DNA of 64,000 nt. Source: Coriaria nepalensis (Eukaryota > Streptophyta > Magnoliopsida > Cucurbitales > Coriariaceae). The stretch is taken from assembly GCA_027186245.1 (NCBI GenBank), contig CP114485.1:11622001-11686000 (forward strand). The letters run 5' to 3'. The translations under genes and the position numbers were made by a program. The notes below the pieces were generated by a model. The model made no database searches, was not told where the DNA came from, and saw only the letters and a list, made by a program, of their open reading frames with translations. Each line of letters begins with the position of its first letter. The first letter of the stretch is position 1. This document shows, piece by piece, positions 28,851 to 39,977 of this stretch.

Positions 28851-29269
28851 ATTTATATATTTAATTTAGTTTCATTTTATAAATTATAGTCCCTTATTTA
28901 TTTAATTTCTCGTTGCAATTTTATATTCTAGATTAATTAATAAAAAATATATGAGAATTTCTCTAATTTACTTTTCCAAAAAGAATTTTAAAGTACTATA
29001 TCCACATTTGAACTCCGACAATAATTAAAAGGAAACCTCAAATAGAAGATGTGATAAAGAACCAGAGAGAGAAACCCTAAAAACCGTCCAAGAGTGAGAG
29101 AGAGAGAAACAACCGCTCGAATGAATGAGGTAAAATAGAGAAAGAGTTCTTTCATATGATCATGTCAAATTAACAGAACCAAACTAAGAAGTCAGTAAAA
29201 GAATCCGATCGTGGCATAGTGATTCAACCCAATAGTAAAATCTAAGGTGGGCCTTAAACTAAATTGGGC
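28851..29269. other. Short intergenic stretch, no gene seen
   Basis: AT-rich, with a GA-repeat near 29090-29110. Nothing can be assigned. Confidence 0.3.
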
Positions 29270-29780
29270 CTCACACAATTCACCTAATAATCTCTATCTT
29301 GTAAAACTCAACCTCAAGACCTTCTCTTCAATCATAATACATCAAGTAAAATTTGTATTTCTCCCTTCATAGCTCCACTTGCTACTCAACATCTTACAAG
29401 GTTAAGCAATGCTTAAACTTTGTTACAATAACAATTTTGATCGCTATATCAGCTGGATTTTCTTCGATCAATACCGTATAATATCCGAAGCAATTTGATA
29501 TCTCATAAAATGATACTTGGCTTCTACAATCCACATATTTTGTTCTTTCATAGTGCACTGAATTTTTGCTAAGATGAATTGCTTTTGGTTATGTGAATAT
29601 ATAATGCATAACTCATCCAATAGATATCTACTCAAAAGAGAAATGCCAATAGATAAATTAGGTCTAGTACTTATCGTTGAATACATGACATATCTAATAA
29701 TATTACAATATGGTATGTTATCCATTTTTCATAGTTCTTCCCAATTTTTAGGACTTTGATCTTTTGTAGTTCATTGTCAT
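29270..29780 (-). mobile_element. Ty1-copia reverse transcriptase C-terminal/RNase H fragment
   Basis: The minus strand reads IPYCNIIRYVMYSTISTRPN then LSIGISLLSRYL, the copia VPY..iGslmYam..TRPDi..avs.lSRy block. Downstream sequence towards 29270 is consistent with the rest of the RNase H region but is broken. Confidence 0.65.
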
Positions 29781-30469
29781 GGCCATTCGTGTTGGTGAAA
29801 TATTTTTATGATTATATGAGTGTTTTGTAGAAATTAAGTTACCAAACGTGATACTTCAATAATTCTTAATAGTAATTAATACTAATTGTTAATAAGACTT
29901 ATCTAGTGATATATTACATGTGGTTCTCAGACATACGATCGCCATGATATCTTGTATGTCGGGTTTTATATTTTATTATCATTCCAATTAGTCTTAGTCA
30001 AGGGTGAACGCGGGGTGAAATGTTAACATAAAATGTTATACATGAAGGTTGTGAGTGATTAAAATAGAATCCATCACTTTCATATTTGGAAATATATCCT
30101 ATAAATTATATATTTTATTAAACAATGAATTTTTGCAAGTTAGTATAGTCTGAAGATGAGTTTTCTATAAATCTATTGTTGATGTTCAATAACGATAAAA
30201 TGGTTCATATGATTTATCTATTATAGCATAATAATTAAATCATAAATTAAGATGAATCTAAATACATGCAAGATGGAATGATCATTATTTTAAATATATT
30301 ATAGAGTAGTTCTTCTAGAAGATAATTATTTTTCATCTCTCCAATAATTTTAACATTTTGATAAAAGACAATATTATCTTAGAGATTTGAATTAATTAAT
30401 TATGAAATTATTATATTAACTATTTAATTTAAAAGATTATTTTATATTTTATTAATATAATAATGAATT
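29781..30469. other. AT-rich intergenic, no gene seen
   Basis: Highly AT-rich sequence with no supported ORF. Confidence 0.3.
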
Positions 30470-30625
30470 AGAGCATGGAGGTATCTCGCTCCACCTCTGG
30501 ACTTCGCCTAACCCAAACAAAGTATACTCTTGAATTGAATTCTTATCTCGTCCATCCTGCCCTGCGCTACGCCTATATCTCCAGGTGCCAACCTTACCTG
30601 TCATTGAAAAACAAGCTGGAGACAT
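30470..30625 (+). mobile_element. Tiny Ty1-copia RT fragment
   Basis: MEVSRSTSGLRLTQTKYTLE resembles the copia GIEVarS..Gi.lsQrKYtldlL block of the reverse transcriptase. The match is short and the continuation is frame-broken. It is notably less AT-rich than its flanks. Confidence 0.45.
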
Positions 30626-30739
30626 ATCGGTCTAGATACTCACCAGAACTTTTTTTTAATTTGAACAGTAAAAAAAAACCAAAAGGAAATAAACTAAAAA
30701 CCATAGAGTATTATAAGATTTCCATACAGGTGTGATATA

Positions 30740-31140
30740 TAATCTAATCGATTAAACACATTAAAATTTTAATGTAACTTATTTTAGCAGGATAAGAAAA
30801 ATAAATTATTTTGATTTTAGAGATAAAATCATAATTTATCTAATAAGATGACTATGATAATAATATAATAAATTATTAATTTATTAAATTTAATATTATA
30901 TAATTTTATTAATATAATTAGGTGTGATATTAATTTAAAAAAATAAAAAAATTTAAGAGTCAAAATAAAAAAATATATAATTTATTATAAATTTATAAGT
31001 TATAAATAATTTGATACTAAAGAATTTATTATAATTAAAATTTCATATATATTATTAATTATAATTATAAAAATTTAAAATATTCATTATAATAATTATA
31101 AATTTTGAGAATTTGGTTAACCAAATGTTTTGGTCCGGAA
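30740..31140. other. Extremely AT-rich spacer
   Basis: Nearly pure A/T with short palindromes, ending near an A-run (about 31140-31160). No coding signal. Confidence 0.4.
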
Positions 31141-31281
31141 AAAAAAAAAAAAAAAAAAACGGACTGAGTGTGATTTTCCAAAATTTCATACTTTTTTTTT
31201 ATACTCTTTGTTGTGATTTGATGGTCAAGTTTTAATTGACTTGAACATGTTCACGCAAGTTGCTCTCGTGACGAGACTTAA

Positions 31282-31530
31282 CTACGTATTTCCAAGTTTA
31301 AGCTGTATCCCCATTTCATCCCCGTTGCACCGGCGCCGCTGCAACTACTCCTTTTGCTTCTTGCAACTGCTGTATCCACCGCCGCGTACGTCTACGAAAC
31401 AGTCAGGTATAACTTCAGGCCTTTCAATGCCTCCGATTACCAGACATTCGAAGTCATAACACCAGCTGTAATCGGTGGCGCATTCCATGTAACGTCTCCT
31501 TATTTCTCTCTTAACCACACGCTTCTCATA
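31282..31530 (+). other. Open stretch of unknown identity with a hydrophobic start
   Basis: One plus frame is open from the stop at 31279 onward and reads APAPLQLLLLLLATAVSTAA then YVYETVRYNFRPFNASDYQT and AVIGGAFHVTSPYF. It ends at a GTAAAC donor-like site (31531). No ATG precedes it in frame. The stretch is clearly richer in GC than its surroundings. It could be an exon or gene fragment, but I recognise no family, and other frames are also open. Confidence 0.25.
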
Positions 31531-31710
31531 ATCCAGAAGGTAAACAAACTATTAATTCCAACAAAAATTGTTAGTTACCTCCTCCGCCTATCTAAAAATA
31601 GAAAACCTCAAACTTTAAAAGTCCACCCACCTGCTTTCTCATTACACATTGCCTAAGGTAAAACACACACAAAAAAACAAAAAGTAAAGAAGCAATCGAA
31701 GAAGAAAAAG

Positions 31711-31926
31711 ATGATGGTTTCCAAGAAAGTTGGAGGAGTGATCCTCATGGCTATGATCAGCATCTTTGTCATGACGGAAGCTGCTGTAACTGAATCTGGA
31801 GGATGTCGTCCCAAGTGTGAAAGGGGCTGCAGTCGTATAAAAATCGCTCCGGACGCAACAGATTTTATCAAGAAGGCCATAGCCGAAGGTTGTTTGAACG
31901 AATGTGATCGGAAATGTGGCAGCTAA
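31711..31926 (+). CDS. Secreted cysteine-rich peptide, copy 1 (71 aa)
   Basis: Single exon; ATG at 31711, stop TAA at 31924-31926. An N-terminal hydrophobic signal peptide (VGGVILMAMISIFVM, cleavage likely after TEA) precedes a mature part with six cysteines spaced C-x3-C-x3-C-x18-C-x3-C-x3-C (CRPKCERGC ... CLNECDRKC). The (i, i+4, i+8) spacing suggests two helices joined by disulphides, as in alpha-hairpinin or thionin-like peptides. It also resembles the N-terminal half of GASA/snakin domains, but the rest of that domain is absent. The family is not identified; a defence or signalling role is inference only. A paralogue lies at 36641-36847. Relative to that paralogue, the TAA stop replaces a Lys AAA codon, and the next in-frame TAG at 31948-31950 is shared by both. 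Confidence 0.7.
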   Translation: MMVSKKVGGVILMAMISIFVMTEAAVTESGGCRPKCERGCSRIKIAPDATDFIKKAIAEGCLNECDRKCGS

Positions 31927-32519
31927 GGCATTTCTCATACCCCAGCTTAGGGAAAACTTTTGTTTAGGATACGTTTAATCCTTCATCCATAGACAAGCTC
32001 CAATAATAAACAACCATGTCAGTAAAAATAAGGAAAAGAAAAGTAAATTTAATAAAAATAAAATAAAATAAAATAAAATAAGAATAATGTAGATCTGATA
32101 TCATTAGAAACATAATAAGGATGATGTGTTAAAAAATATCCTAGTCAAGAACTTTTCCTTACCTAAAACTACTAACAATACTTGTATATGTACTTGGAAA
32201 TGCATGAAAATTGTTGACTACTAAACAATAATGAGTTGATTTGCCAATAGCATGTTATGATTTTCTGATTCTTCGCATATGAATGTTAAATTCTTGAGAA
32301 GAGTGTATGTGGGGGATAAGAAAAGGGGGAAATTGTTTTAAACCTTTCTAAAGTTAGTATAACTATAGTGAATACGTTAAAATTTACATATAATTATGTA
32401 AATAACTTCCTAAGAAAAATTTATAATAAATTTGTTGGAGTTAACTTTCCTTCTTATTAATAGAGTTATTCATATGATAATTATGTTATTGTCATATAGA
32501 CATTAATAATTTATTTTTT

Positions 32520-33169
32520 TCAACCCAAATTGGAAGATCTAATTATCCGTTAACTTTCTGATCCCTCCACTATTCTCTTCTCGGTTTTTGTTTTCTTCAT
32601 ACTCTTCTTCAAACAACGTAAACGGGATTAAAGATGAAGACCCTCGGCAACTTTTTCTATTTCAATATGCTCTTCTTCATAGTTTTCGCTTCGAACAAAG
32701 AAATTTCTCTTGGATGAGGGTCAAAATTTTGTTTTCGATCAATCCCTACTGCAACCTCAGGGTAAAATTTACCTCTCTCTCTCTCTTACATTTTGATTTC
32801 GGTATTTGACTCAAGATATATATTAGGTTAAAAAGAAAGAAAAAAGAAAAAGTTAGGGGATAAATAAATTAAATAAAAACCTGAGGTTAAGAAAAAAATT
32901 TTAATCAAAATTTCAAAGTTTGAAAGTTGTATTCTTTCTTCTGACGTGACTCGTTGAATTAACATGTCAAATCGGCAAATCGTTAGTTGGGAATACAAAT
33001 TTGGATGAGAGATGGTGTTTAATTTATTTTACAAAGTACAAGACCTTCTCTAGATTTACAAAGTTGTAGATAGAGCAGCTAATTGAATTATCAGATTATT
33101 TTTTTAAAAAGATGTGCCTGTAAGATTGGGTTGATCAACCCGTCTTCTCTAATAGAAATTATCACATAA
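32520..33169. other. Intergenic, no supported gene
   Basis: A short ORF at 32632 starts with a signal-like hydrophobic stretch but ends after 27 codons (see rejected list). The remainder is AT-rich, with a CT tract at about 32770. Confidence 0.3.
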
Positions 33170-33640
33170 TTTATAAGGGATGAAGAAGGTAAAGTTTGCA
33201 AAGCTTTTTATTGGACTCTTTTATGTATCTCGAGTTTTTAAGTGGAAGTCCATGCTTTCCTCTTTGATATTCAAATAGCTTTGAAGTTCGCTTTCCTTGT
33301 CCTAACCATGGAGAACGATAACATAACAAAGGGCTTGTCATAGCCGTTACTAATTCTTGCTCGGATTGATGCGCTTGTAAATATTTACAACTTAGATAAT
33401 ATTCTTTATAATAGTGAGGATTCATTGTTCTTATTAAACGTTGCCTATATAGAGATATACTTAAGATTTCTTACATTAAGCTATAATGTTTTTCTCTCAA
33501 TAATATTTTTGTGATTTTCCAAAAGTTAAAAAAAAAAAATTTAAGCTTATAAGAACTTATGAAATGTTATAATATGTAAATCTATTTATCAAACTCAAGA
33601 CAATGTCTTGATACTGTGTGAAATCAAGACAGTCTTAATA
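33170..33640 (+). mobile_element. Second copy of the RNase H-like non-LTR fragment
   Basis: The sequence parallels 27600-27900: gggatgaa..ggtaaagtttgcaaagctttt, the VEVHA segment, the gaagttcgctttccttgtcc stretch and the downstream aatatgtaaatctatttatc block. An in-frame stop interrupts the region before VEVHA. Inside this copy the aatatgtaaatctatttatc block itself occurs twice (about 33575 and 33638). Confidence 0.6.
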
Positions 33641-35722
33641 TGTAAATCTATTTATCAAGCTCAAGATAATGTCTTTCCTACAAATCAAGCAAATCAAGAG
33701 ATTTTCAAATGCCAATGCAATCATTATGTTATTTAATGGCAATATGTCTCTTTACTTTATGAACTCATTGTATCCAAACTTAAACAATTAAGCTTACACA
33801 AAATATAAGTATATCTTTAGAGCTTAATTATAACATACCCATTTTAAGCATACATTGACCAATGTCAATCATTTTCATAATAAACCACAGGAATGCAACA
33901 AATTTACCACACAAAGAATTAATCAAGAAGAACAATTTTCAATTGAATTGGGTTTCATCATTTACGAGAATTCAGTGTATAAGTATACACCCTTTTAGGT
34001 GGAAAATGCAACATGCAATTAGAGTTATATATGTGATTTCACCATATAAGTATACACCAAGTGTTTGGAAAGCTTAACCTTTTTGGGCAACTAAACCCCT
34101 TAAACCAAGACATCTTTAATCACATGTCACATGCCCATATTATTCTTCAATATAATATTAGTGCATTATTATGCACTCCCCTTTGAGTAGATCATATAAC
34201 ATGCTAATGAGTATTCTCTATTGGAATCCACCTTATGAGGATATCACTCTAACTATATGCTTCATGTTATATTTAAATTAACATACACAATGACCCTCTT
34301 TAATAGGTATTTGAATACATTAATCTGGAGATATAAATTCAAATGAATTGCTTATAATATACCACATATTAATCCAAATGTATATAAGCGGTCCATATAC
34401 CTTATGAGATGCTAATACCGTATGTATATACCATCAAACAATTGCATTCAAATATAATATGTCTCATTTATTATTATAACCAATATTTTATACAAGTGAT
34501 CTATATTTATTGCGGTACAAAAATTAAATGTACCTCCCATGATTTCAAATCAATCAAATTGTTCACTATAGATTCAAAATTTACACTTTTATTATGTCAC
34601 TAAAACAAACATATGACATGTATAAACAACACACAAAAAATTGTTTATCAACGTAACAATTTTATAAATCCTTTATTTATAGAGTTCACATAAAACTAAT
34701 TCACATGTATTTCATAAGTGTAGATTTTGATCAAAGTTATATGGCATGTAATAATCAAATCCAAAATATAAAATTCTAAAATTAGAAGTAAGATATTGTT
34801 CAATCATGATCAAAATTATGTGCAAAATATATCACATATATTCATAACATCAGAAAATTGAATATACAAAATGAATGCAACACATTAATTCAAATGGTAA
34901 TACCGAGAATTAGCTTTATTACGAGATAAACTTAATTCATTAAAAGAGTTCAGGTACATCCATGTATCTTCCATTTGGGCAGAGAATACAATATACTATA
35001 AGTTCTCCCTATCATGAACCGAACTAATGATATTTCTTAATGTTCAAAAAGTCTATCCCTTATTTCCTTACTAATTCTTAGAATTAAGGTAAGTTTCTTA
35101 TCCAAATTTCATTTATATTATATTAGAATCATTAATTTCATCCGATCGATTCATAAAACTTAACCTTGATTAAAGCTCAATTCCTGGGTATGAAACTAAG
35201 AAGTCCAAAATTTTCGGATTGCAATCTAACGTCATTTTAAAATCAAATTTTACGGATAAATCGATTTTAACCATCATACAAACACAATACAATAATAATC
35301 AATCCAAAAATTCAACCATCATCCCACAATTTTCATATTAACAATTAGAGAGTGAAAATAATACGAAAACTTCAAACTCAAAATTCTCCTTGTACAGATC
35401 AAATCATTCAAACTTAAGAGTGGGTTTTGATCATTGAAACAAGGCGAACAAAAGCCACAATATGATTTGTCCAATAATGCATACAATCAAAATCATTTTT
35501 ATATGAACAAGAATACTAATGTTTAACATAACATCATTATATGTCATAACACGATTTCGATTTGAGTTTCTATTTTAAACATGATATAAGAATAAAGAGC
35601 ATATCATAAATAAGATTGAGTAGGTAAATTGAACATGTATAATATGAATATGTATATAATCAAGTATTTAATTTCAATAATGTACTATAAATTTATTTCA
35701 ATCTTGAATCTAAATACGCCAT
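33641..35722 (-). other. Non-coding AT-rich interior adjoining an LTR
   Basis: About 2 kb with no ORF of note on either strand. It lies directly downstream (minus orientation) of the LTR at 35737-36222 and its primer-binding-like site. It may be the interior of a non-autonomous (LARD/TRIM-like) retroelement. The matching second LTR was not found. Confidence 0.35.
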
Positions 35723-36222
35723 AATCTAATACCACTTGTTAGAAATTTAATATAGCTAATACATAATAATAAATCGTATTAGATTAAAAATATGGATTAA
35801 AAAATAATTAAGTAAATCGTATCAAAACTCGTCATCGATTGCATACCTAACAATCATCCTTAAGTAGTGGAATTTCTTGATATGTACCAGTGCTCATATG
35901 AATACTGAAAGTTAAGGCTTCTTTTCTATTCTAACAAAAATTTATGTGACGGCTCTTAATGTGATAAGATGTTAGGTTTTTAGTAAAAAGAGAATCTATC
36001 CAAAATATGTAAGTGTCAAGTGGGCTCTCTTATTATGGGTCACTACTTAGGCTTATACTACCATTAATCATGTTTAATAAAATATAAGATGTACTAAAAT
36101 TCATAATCATAACTAATCACTTAACTATATTTGACTCTCAATCATATCCTCGACTATATTATATAACTTATTTTCATAAAATCCAAAATTAATATAAAGC
36201 CCAATTTAAAAAAAATCTAACA
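35723..36222 (-). mobile_element. LTR with perfect TGTTAG/CTAACA termini and adjoining primer-binding site
   Basis: The segment 35737-36222 (486 bp) begins TGTTAGAAATTT and ends AAAATCTAACA, giving 6-bp inverted termini with canonical TG...CA ends. Two bases beyond its lower-coordinate end, the minus strand reads TGGTATTAGATT (35734-35723), close to the copia initiator-Met tRNA primer-binding site. This makes it a 5' LTR of a minus-oriented element. No partner LTR or coding domain was found. Confidence 0.6.
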
Positions 36223-36640
36223 TTAGTAGCATATAATACGCTAATCAAAGGGTTTTGTGTTCAAGGAAAACCGAAAGTAATGCATCTTTTTTTTTTAAGG
36301 CGATGGAGAGGAACCGTTGCTTATCAAATGTAGGAGCGAATAAAATTGTATTGTTTTCTGGTTATTAAAATTACCGAACAGTAATTTAAGAAGTTTTTTT
36401 TTTGGTCAGGGTTTTCTCCTTAATTTTCTCCTACCCACAGTTTCTCATAATCCAGCAGGTAAACAAACTATTAATTCCAACAAAAAGTGTAAGTTACCTC
36501 CTCCATCCATCCAAAAAATAGAAAATCTCAAACTTTAAAGTCACCCGCCTTCTTTCTAATTCCACATTGCTTAAGATAAACACCCAAAGAAAAAACAAAA
36601 AAAAAAAGAGGAGAGAAAGAAATCTAAGAAGAAGAAGAAG

Positions 36641-36847
36641 ATGATGGTTTGCAAGAAAGTTGGAGGAATATTGATCATCCTCCTCATGGCTATGATTAGC
36701 ATGTTTCTCATGGCAGAAGCTTTAACTGGTTTTGAACTATGTAGTTATAAATGCGTCGCGGAGTGCACTCCACATCCTGTCAAAAATTGTGTGCAAGAAT
36801 GTGTTCGTACATGTATGAGCAAAGGCATTTCTCCTACCCCGGCGTAG
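36641..36847 (+). CDS. Secreted cysteine-rich peptide, copy 2 (68 aa)
   Basis: Single exon, ATG at 36641, TAG at 36845-36847. A signal peptide (GGILIILLMAMISMFLM, cleavage likely after AEA) is followed by six cysteines spaced C-x3-C-x3-C-x7-C-x3-C-x3-C (CSYKCVAEC ... CVQECVRTC). It is a paralogue of the gene at 31711, with about 200 bp of shared upstream sequence and shared 3' flank. It has a shorter inter-helix loop and an eight-residue tail (KGISPTPA) that is untranslated in copy 1. A copia element sits about 180 bp downstream. Not identified to a family; alternatives are as for copy 1. Confidence 0.7.
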   Translation: MMVCKKVGGILIILLMAMISMFLMAEALTGFELCSYKCVAECTPHPVKNCVQECVRTCMSKGISPTPA

Positions 36848-37028
36848 GGAAATTTCTTTTTATAGACAAGCTCCCGTCGATAAGCAACATCATTAGAAAG
36901 ATGAAAGTGATGTAAATCGGGTATCATTAGAAATAACCTAAGGATGATGTGTTAAAAATATCTTATCAATAATATTTCCTTACCTTAAAGTACTAATAAT
37001 ACTTGTTCTTGTACTTAGAATTGCATGA

Positions 37029-38697
37029 TGTTAGGAAAATGGGGTGAAGCCCATTAGTTGAGGTCGATTTGGGTTTCCTAATTGGACCGAACCTATTTAC
37101 CACTCTCTGCCCTTGGTTTCTCTTACTCGTTCCGACTAACCCGGTTTACTTAACCTAATCTAACCCAGTTACTTAAATCACTCATCTCTCTCACTTGGCC
37201 GTTCGGTTAGAAATGCAAAGTAGTCATCTCTCTCTCTCAACTTTGGGGCGATTTCTATAGTTTCTCTCTTGGATCTTCATCGCATCTTCTACTTGATTTC
37301 TGGTTTCAACTCTTGAGTTTCTGTTCTTGATTATTGATGTGAAATATGGTTGAAGGATAGTTTTTTAGATTGATTGTAATGCTTGTATGAACTCCGATAT
37401 TACTTCACAGTGCAGCGAGAACTGACTTTTCCTCAAACTCAATGTGGATATTCATAAATCACTATATGGTTTAAAACAGTCTCAAAAAAACAGTCTCAAA
37501 GACAATAGTATAAAAGATTTGATGCATATATAGTGAAAATTAGTTTAATTAGAAGTAGTTACGGTTCATGTTTTTATTTTGTATTAAATGATTCTTTTTC
37601 AACTTATTTGCTCTTATATGTTGATGATATACTATTAATTAGTAAGTCAAAAAACTAAGATAAATGAGCTGAAAAGAAAATTGGGTTCTGAATTTGAAAT
37701 GAACAACCTAGGATAAGCATCTAGAATCCTAGGAATGGAGATAGTAAGAAACATATAATATAACTTCTTGAAATGACATCAAAATTCTTATTTGATGAAA
37801 GTAGTGTCAAAGTTTGGTGTTTCTGATGGTAAACTTATGAGTTTATCCCTGGCTAATCACTTTATATTGAGTAAAGATCAAATCCTAAAATTGATAGTGA
37901 ACTGTTAAAAATAAATAATATTTCATATTCAAATGATATTGAGTCTATAATGTATTCAATGGTAAATACGAGGTTAGATTTATTATTTAATATATCTCTT
38001 TTAAATAGATATATGTCAAACTTAAGTTATGAATATTTAAATGCCTTGAAGGGATTATTGCATTATATTAATAGTTATGCTTGTGTTGGTTTCAATTTTA
38101 AGAATTTGGCTAACACACTTGTTCTGAATTTGTAAATTCTGATTTTGTTGGGGATTGAGACTTAAGAAAATCAACTATATCTTACTGTTTCTTACTGAGG
38201 GAACTGTATCAGTTAGAAATCTCAATTGCAACCACTTGTTTCATTGTTTTCTACGGAAGCAAAATATGTTGTTATGACTAAATTTTTCAAAGAGGGTATG
38301 TGACTGTAAGGTTTACTTAAGGAAGTTAGTTTTTTAATTAATGAATTATGTACTGTCTATTTCGATAGTCAGAGTGCAATTCATCTGAGAAATGCAATGC
38401 ACCATGGGAGACCAAAATATGTTGATCTCAAATACACTTTGTGAGAGATCTCAAATACCATGGGAGACCAAAACATGTTGATCTCAAATGCACTTTGTGA
38501 GAGATCTCAAATACCATGGGAGACAATGCACCATTGTCAAGGTTCTTGTCAAGGTTCTTGTTGTACTATGAAAGTTGAGAGGGTCAAAGGAGGTCTGTTG
38601 GCTGGAGCTTCACATGGCCATTCGGTTAGAATGCAAAGCAGTTATATCCGCTCTCCACTTTGGGGCGATTTCTAAGGTTTCTCTCTTGGATCTATGT
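37029..38697 (+). mobile_element. Internally deleted Ty1-copia element
   Basis: A 5' LTR starting TGTTAGGAAAATGGGG at 37029 and a partial 3' LTR at about 38605-38697 share the sequence around ttcggttagaa(a)tgcaaag, ctttggggcgatttct and tttctctcttggatct. Between them, the plus strand reads RT remnants (KSLYGLKQ-like, QWYKRFDAY, YVDDILLI at about 37430-37650) and RNase H remnants (KSQLQPLVSLFSTEAKYVVM, VYFDSQSAIHLRNAMHHGRP). Stops and frameshifts are frequent. Sequence on both outer sides matches the uninterrupted 3' flank of the paralogous peptide gene at 32.2 kb, which supports insertion after the gene duplication. Confidence 0.75.
38401..38525 (+). repeat. 56-bp tandem duplication inside the copia relic
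   Basis: The unit starting accatgggagaccaaaa at 38401 repeats at 38457 and starts a third time at 38513 before diverging, giving about 2.2 copies with period 56. It overlaps the copia motif HHGRPKYVDLKYT, so that peptide is written twice. Confidence 0.85.
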
Positions 38698-39111
38698 TAA
38701 TAATCAATTAATCTGAACTATAAAAGTACAACTCATGATAATTAGTGAATTCTAAAGATTAGATTCTTCACATATGAATGTTTATATTTTGTAGTAGGAG
38801 AGTGTATGTTGAGAGGTGGAAGATGAAATAAAAAAATTGAAATGAGAAGCTAATTCTTTTACGCGACACAAGAAATTATAAAAGGGAAATTATAATGAAT
38901 CTCCTAAAATTAATATCAACATAATAAACAGGTCAAAGTTCTTATTATAACTAACCCCTTAACATAAAATTATAATAAATTTTTTAGAGTAAACTTTTCG
39001 TCCTTTTAAGTTCTTACGGAAGTTGTCCATGTTGACGTGGCAACCATGGTGCTGCCATGTAGACATTTATAAATTATTATTATTATTTTTGTCTTGAAAT
39101 AGAAGAGTAGT

Positions 39112-39470
39112 ATAATTTCAATGTGGTTTCATCCCTCCTTTCGCCCTCTCCTACTCACCGGTGGATTTGTAGTCAATGAGAAACTTAAAAGAGATGGCTT
39201 CGACATATGATTAGTGGCTTTTTTAAGGTTTAAATATTTGGTGCATATGTACATAGGAGCTAACATAGTATTGAACAAAATCAAGAATAATAATACATCA
39301 TCAGTATGGATAGCATTATTAACTTGGCCGTAGCATAGAATAATGAACAAATTGACATACCCCCCAAAGTCATCCACTACCCAATGGAATGTAACGCACA
39401 TGTTGTGATCCCAAATATGGACTAAACCATAAATTGACTCTTACTTGTTTATTTATTTGTTTTACTTTTT
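39112..39470. repeat. Segmental repeat copy 2 (uninterrupted)
   Basis: Matches 26893-27010 followed directly by 28590-28850 (shared words include cgccctctcctactca, tagtcaatgagaaa, cttttttaaggttta, ggaatgtaacgcacatg). It probably represents the state without the 1.6-kb insert. Confidence 0.6.
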
Positions 39471-39977
39471 AAATTATTATTTTTTAATCTGAATTGATAG
39501 ACATGGATCATTCAAATCTTTCTAACTACGAAACTGGACCAAACCGCAACATAGAATACGATCGATGGTCAGGAAAATAGTTGGATTAGGCGATCAGCTC
39601 ATTAGTGATTAAGGATGCATTTAGTTTAATTCTTTTGGCCTTGAAATGATGATTCGAACGCTCATATTTGACGTGCTTCAAGAAGTTAATCCAAATGACG
39701 ACCATTCATCATTTTGTGGACTAAGCTCATTTCATAAAGTTAATCCAAATGATTTTTACATGTTTTTATCTCATGTTTTTTTTTTTTAATTCAAATTAAA
39801 TTTCCAGTTTAACGATACGCATACTAATAAATTGAATGTAGACCCTAAGTCGATTATTAATTTGAGACCATAAAATAATGTACAATAATATCGAAATTTT
39901 CCCATTCTAGTTTCTACACATCCCATCAAAGTAAAGAAACGTAGAACTCGTGAGCCATTGACTAACTATACAAGTTC
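39471..39977. other. Intergenic / 3' flank of the ACT-domain gene
   Basis: No ORF of interest. The last 80-100 bases are probably the 3' UTR of the minus-strand gene. Confidence 0.35.

Noticed and set aside
32632..32715. Short ORF MKTLGNFFYFNMLFF... with a signal-peptide-like start
   Set aside because: It stops after 27 codons and no downstream cysteine-rich exon could be joined with confidence.
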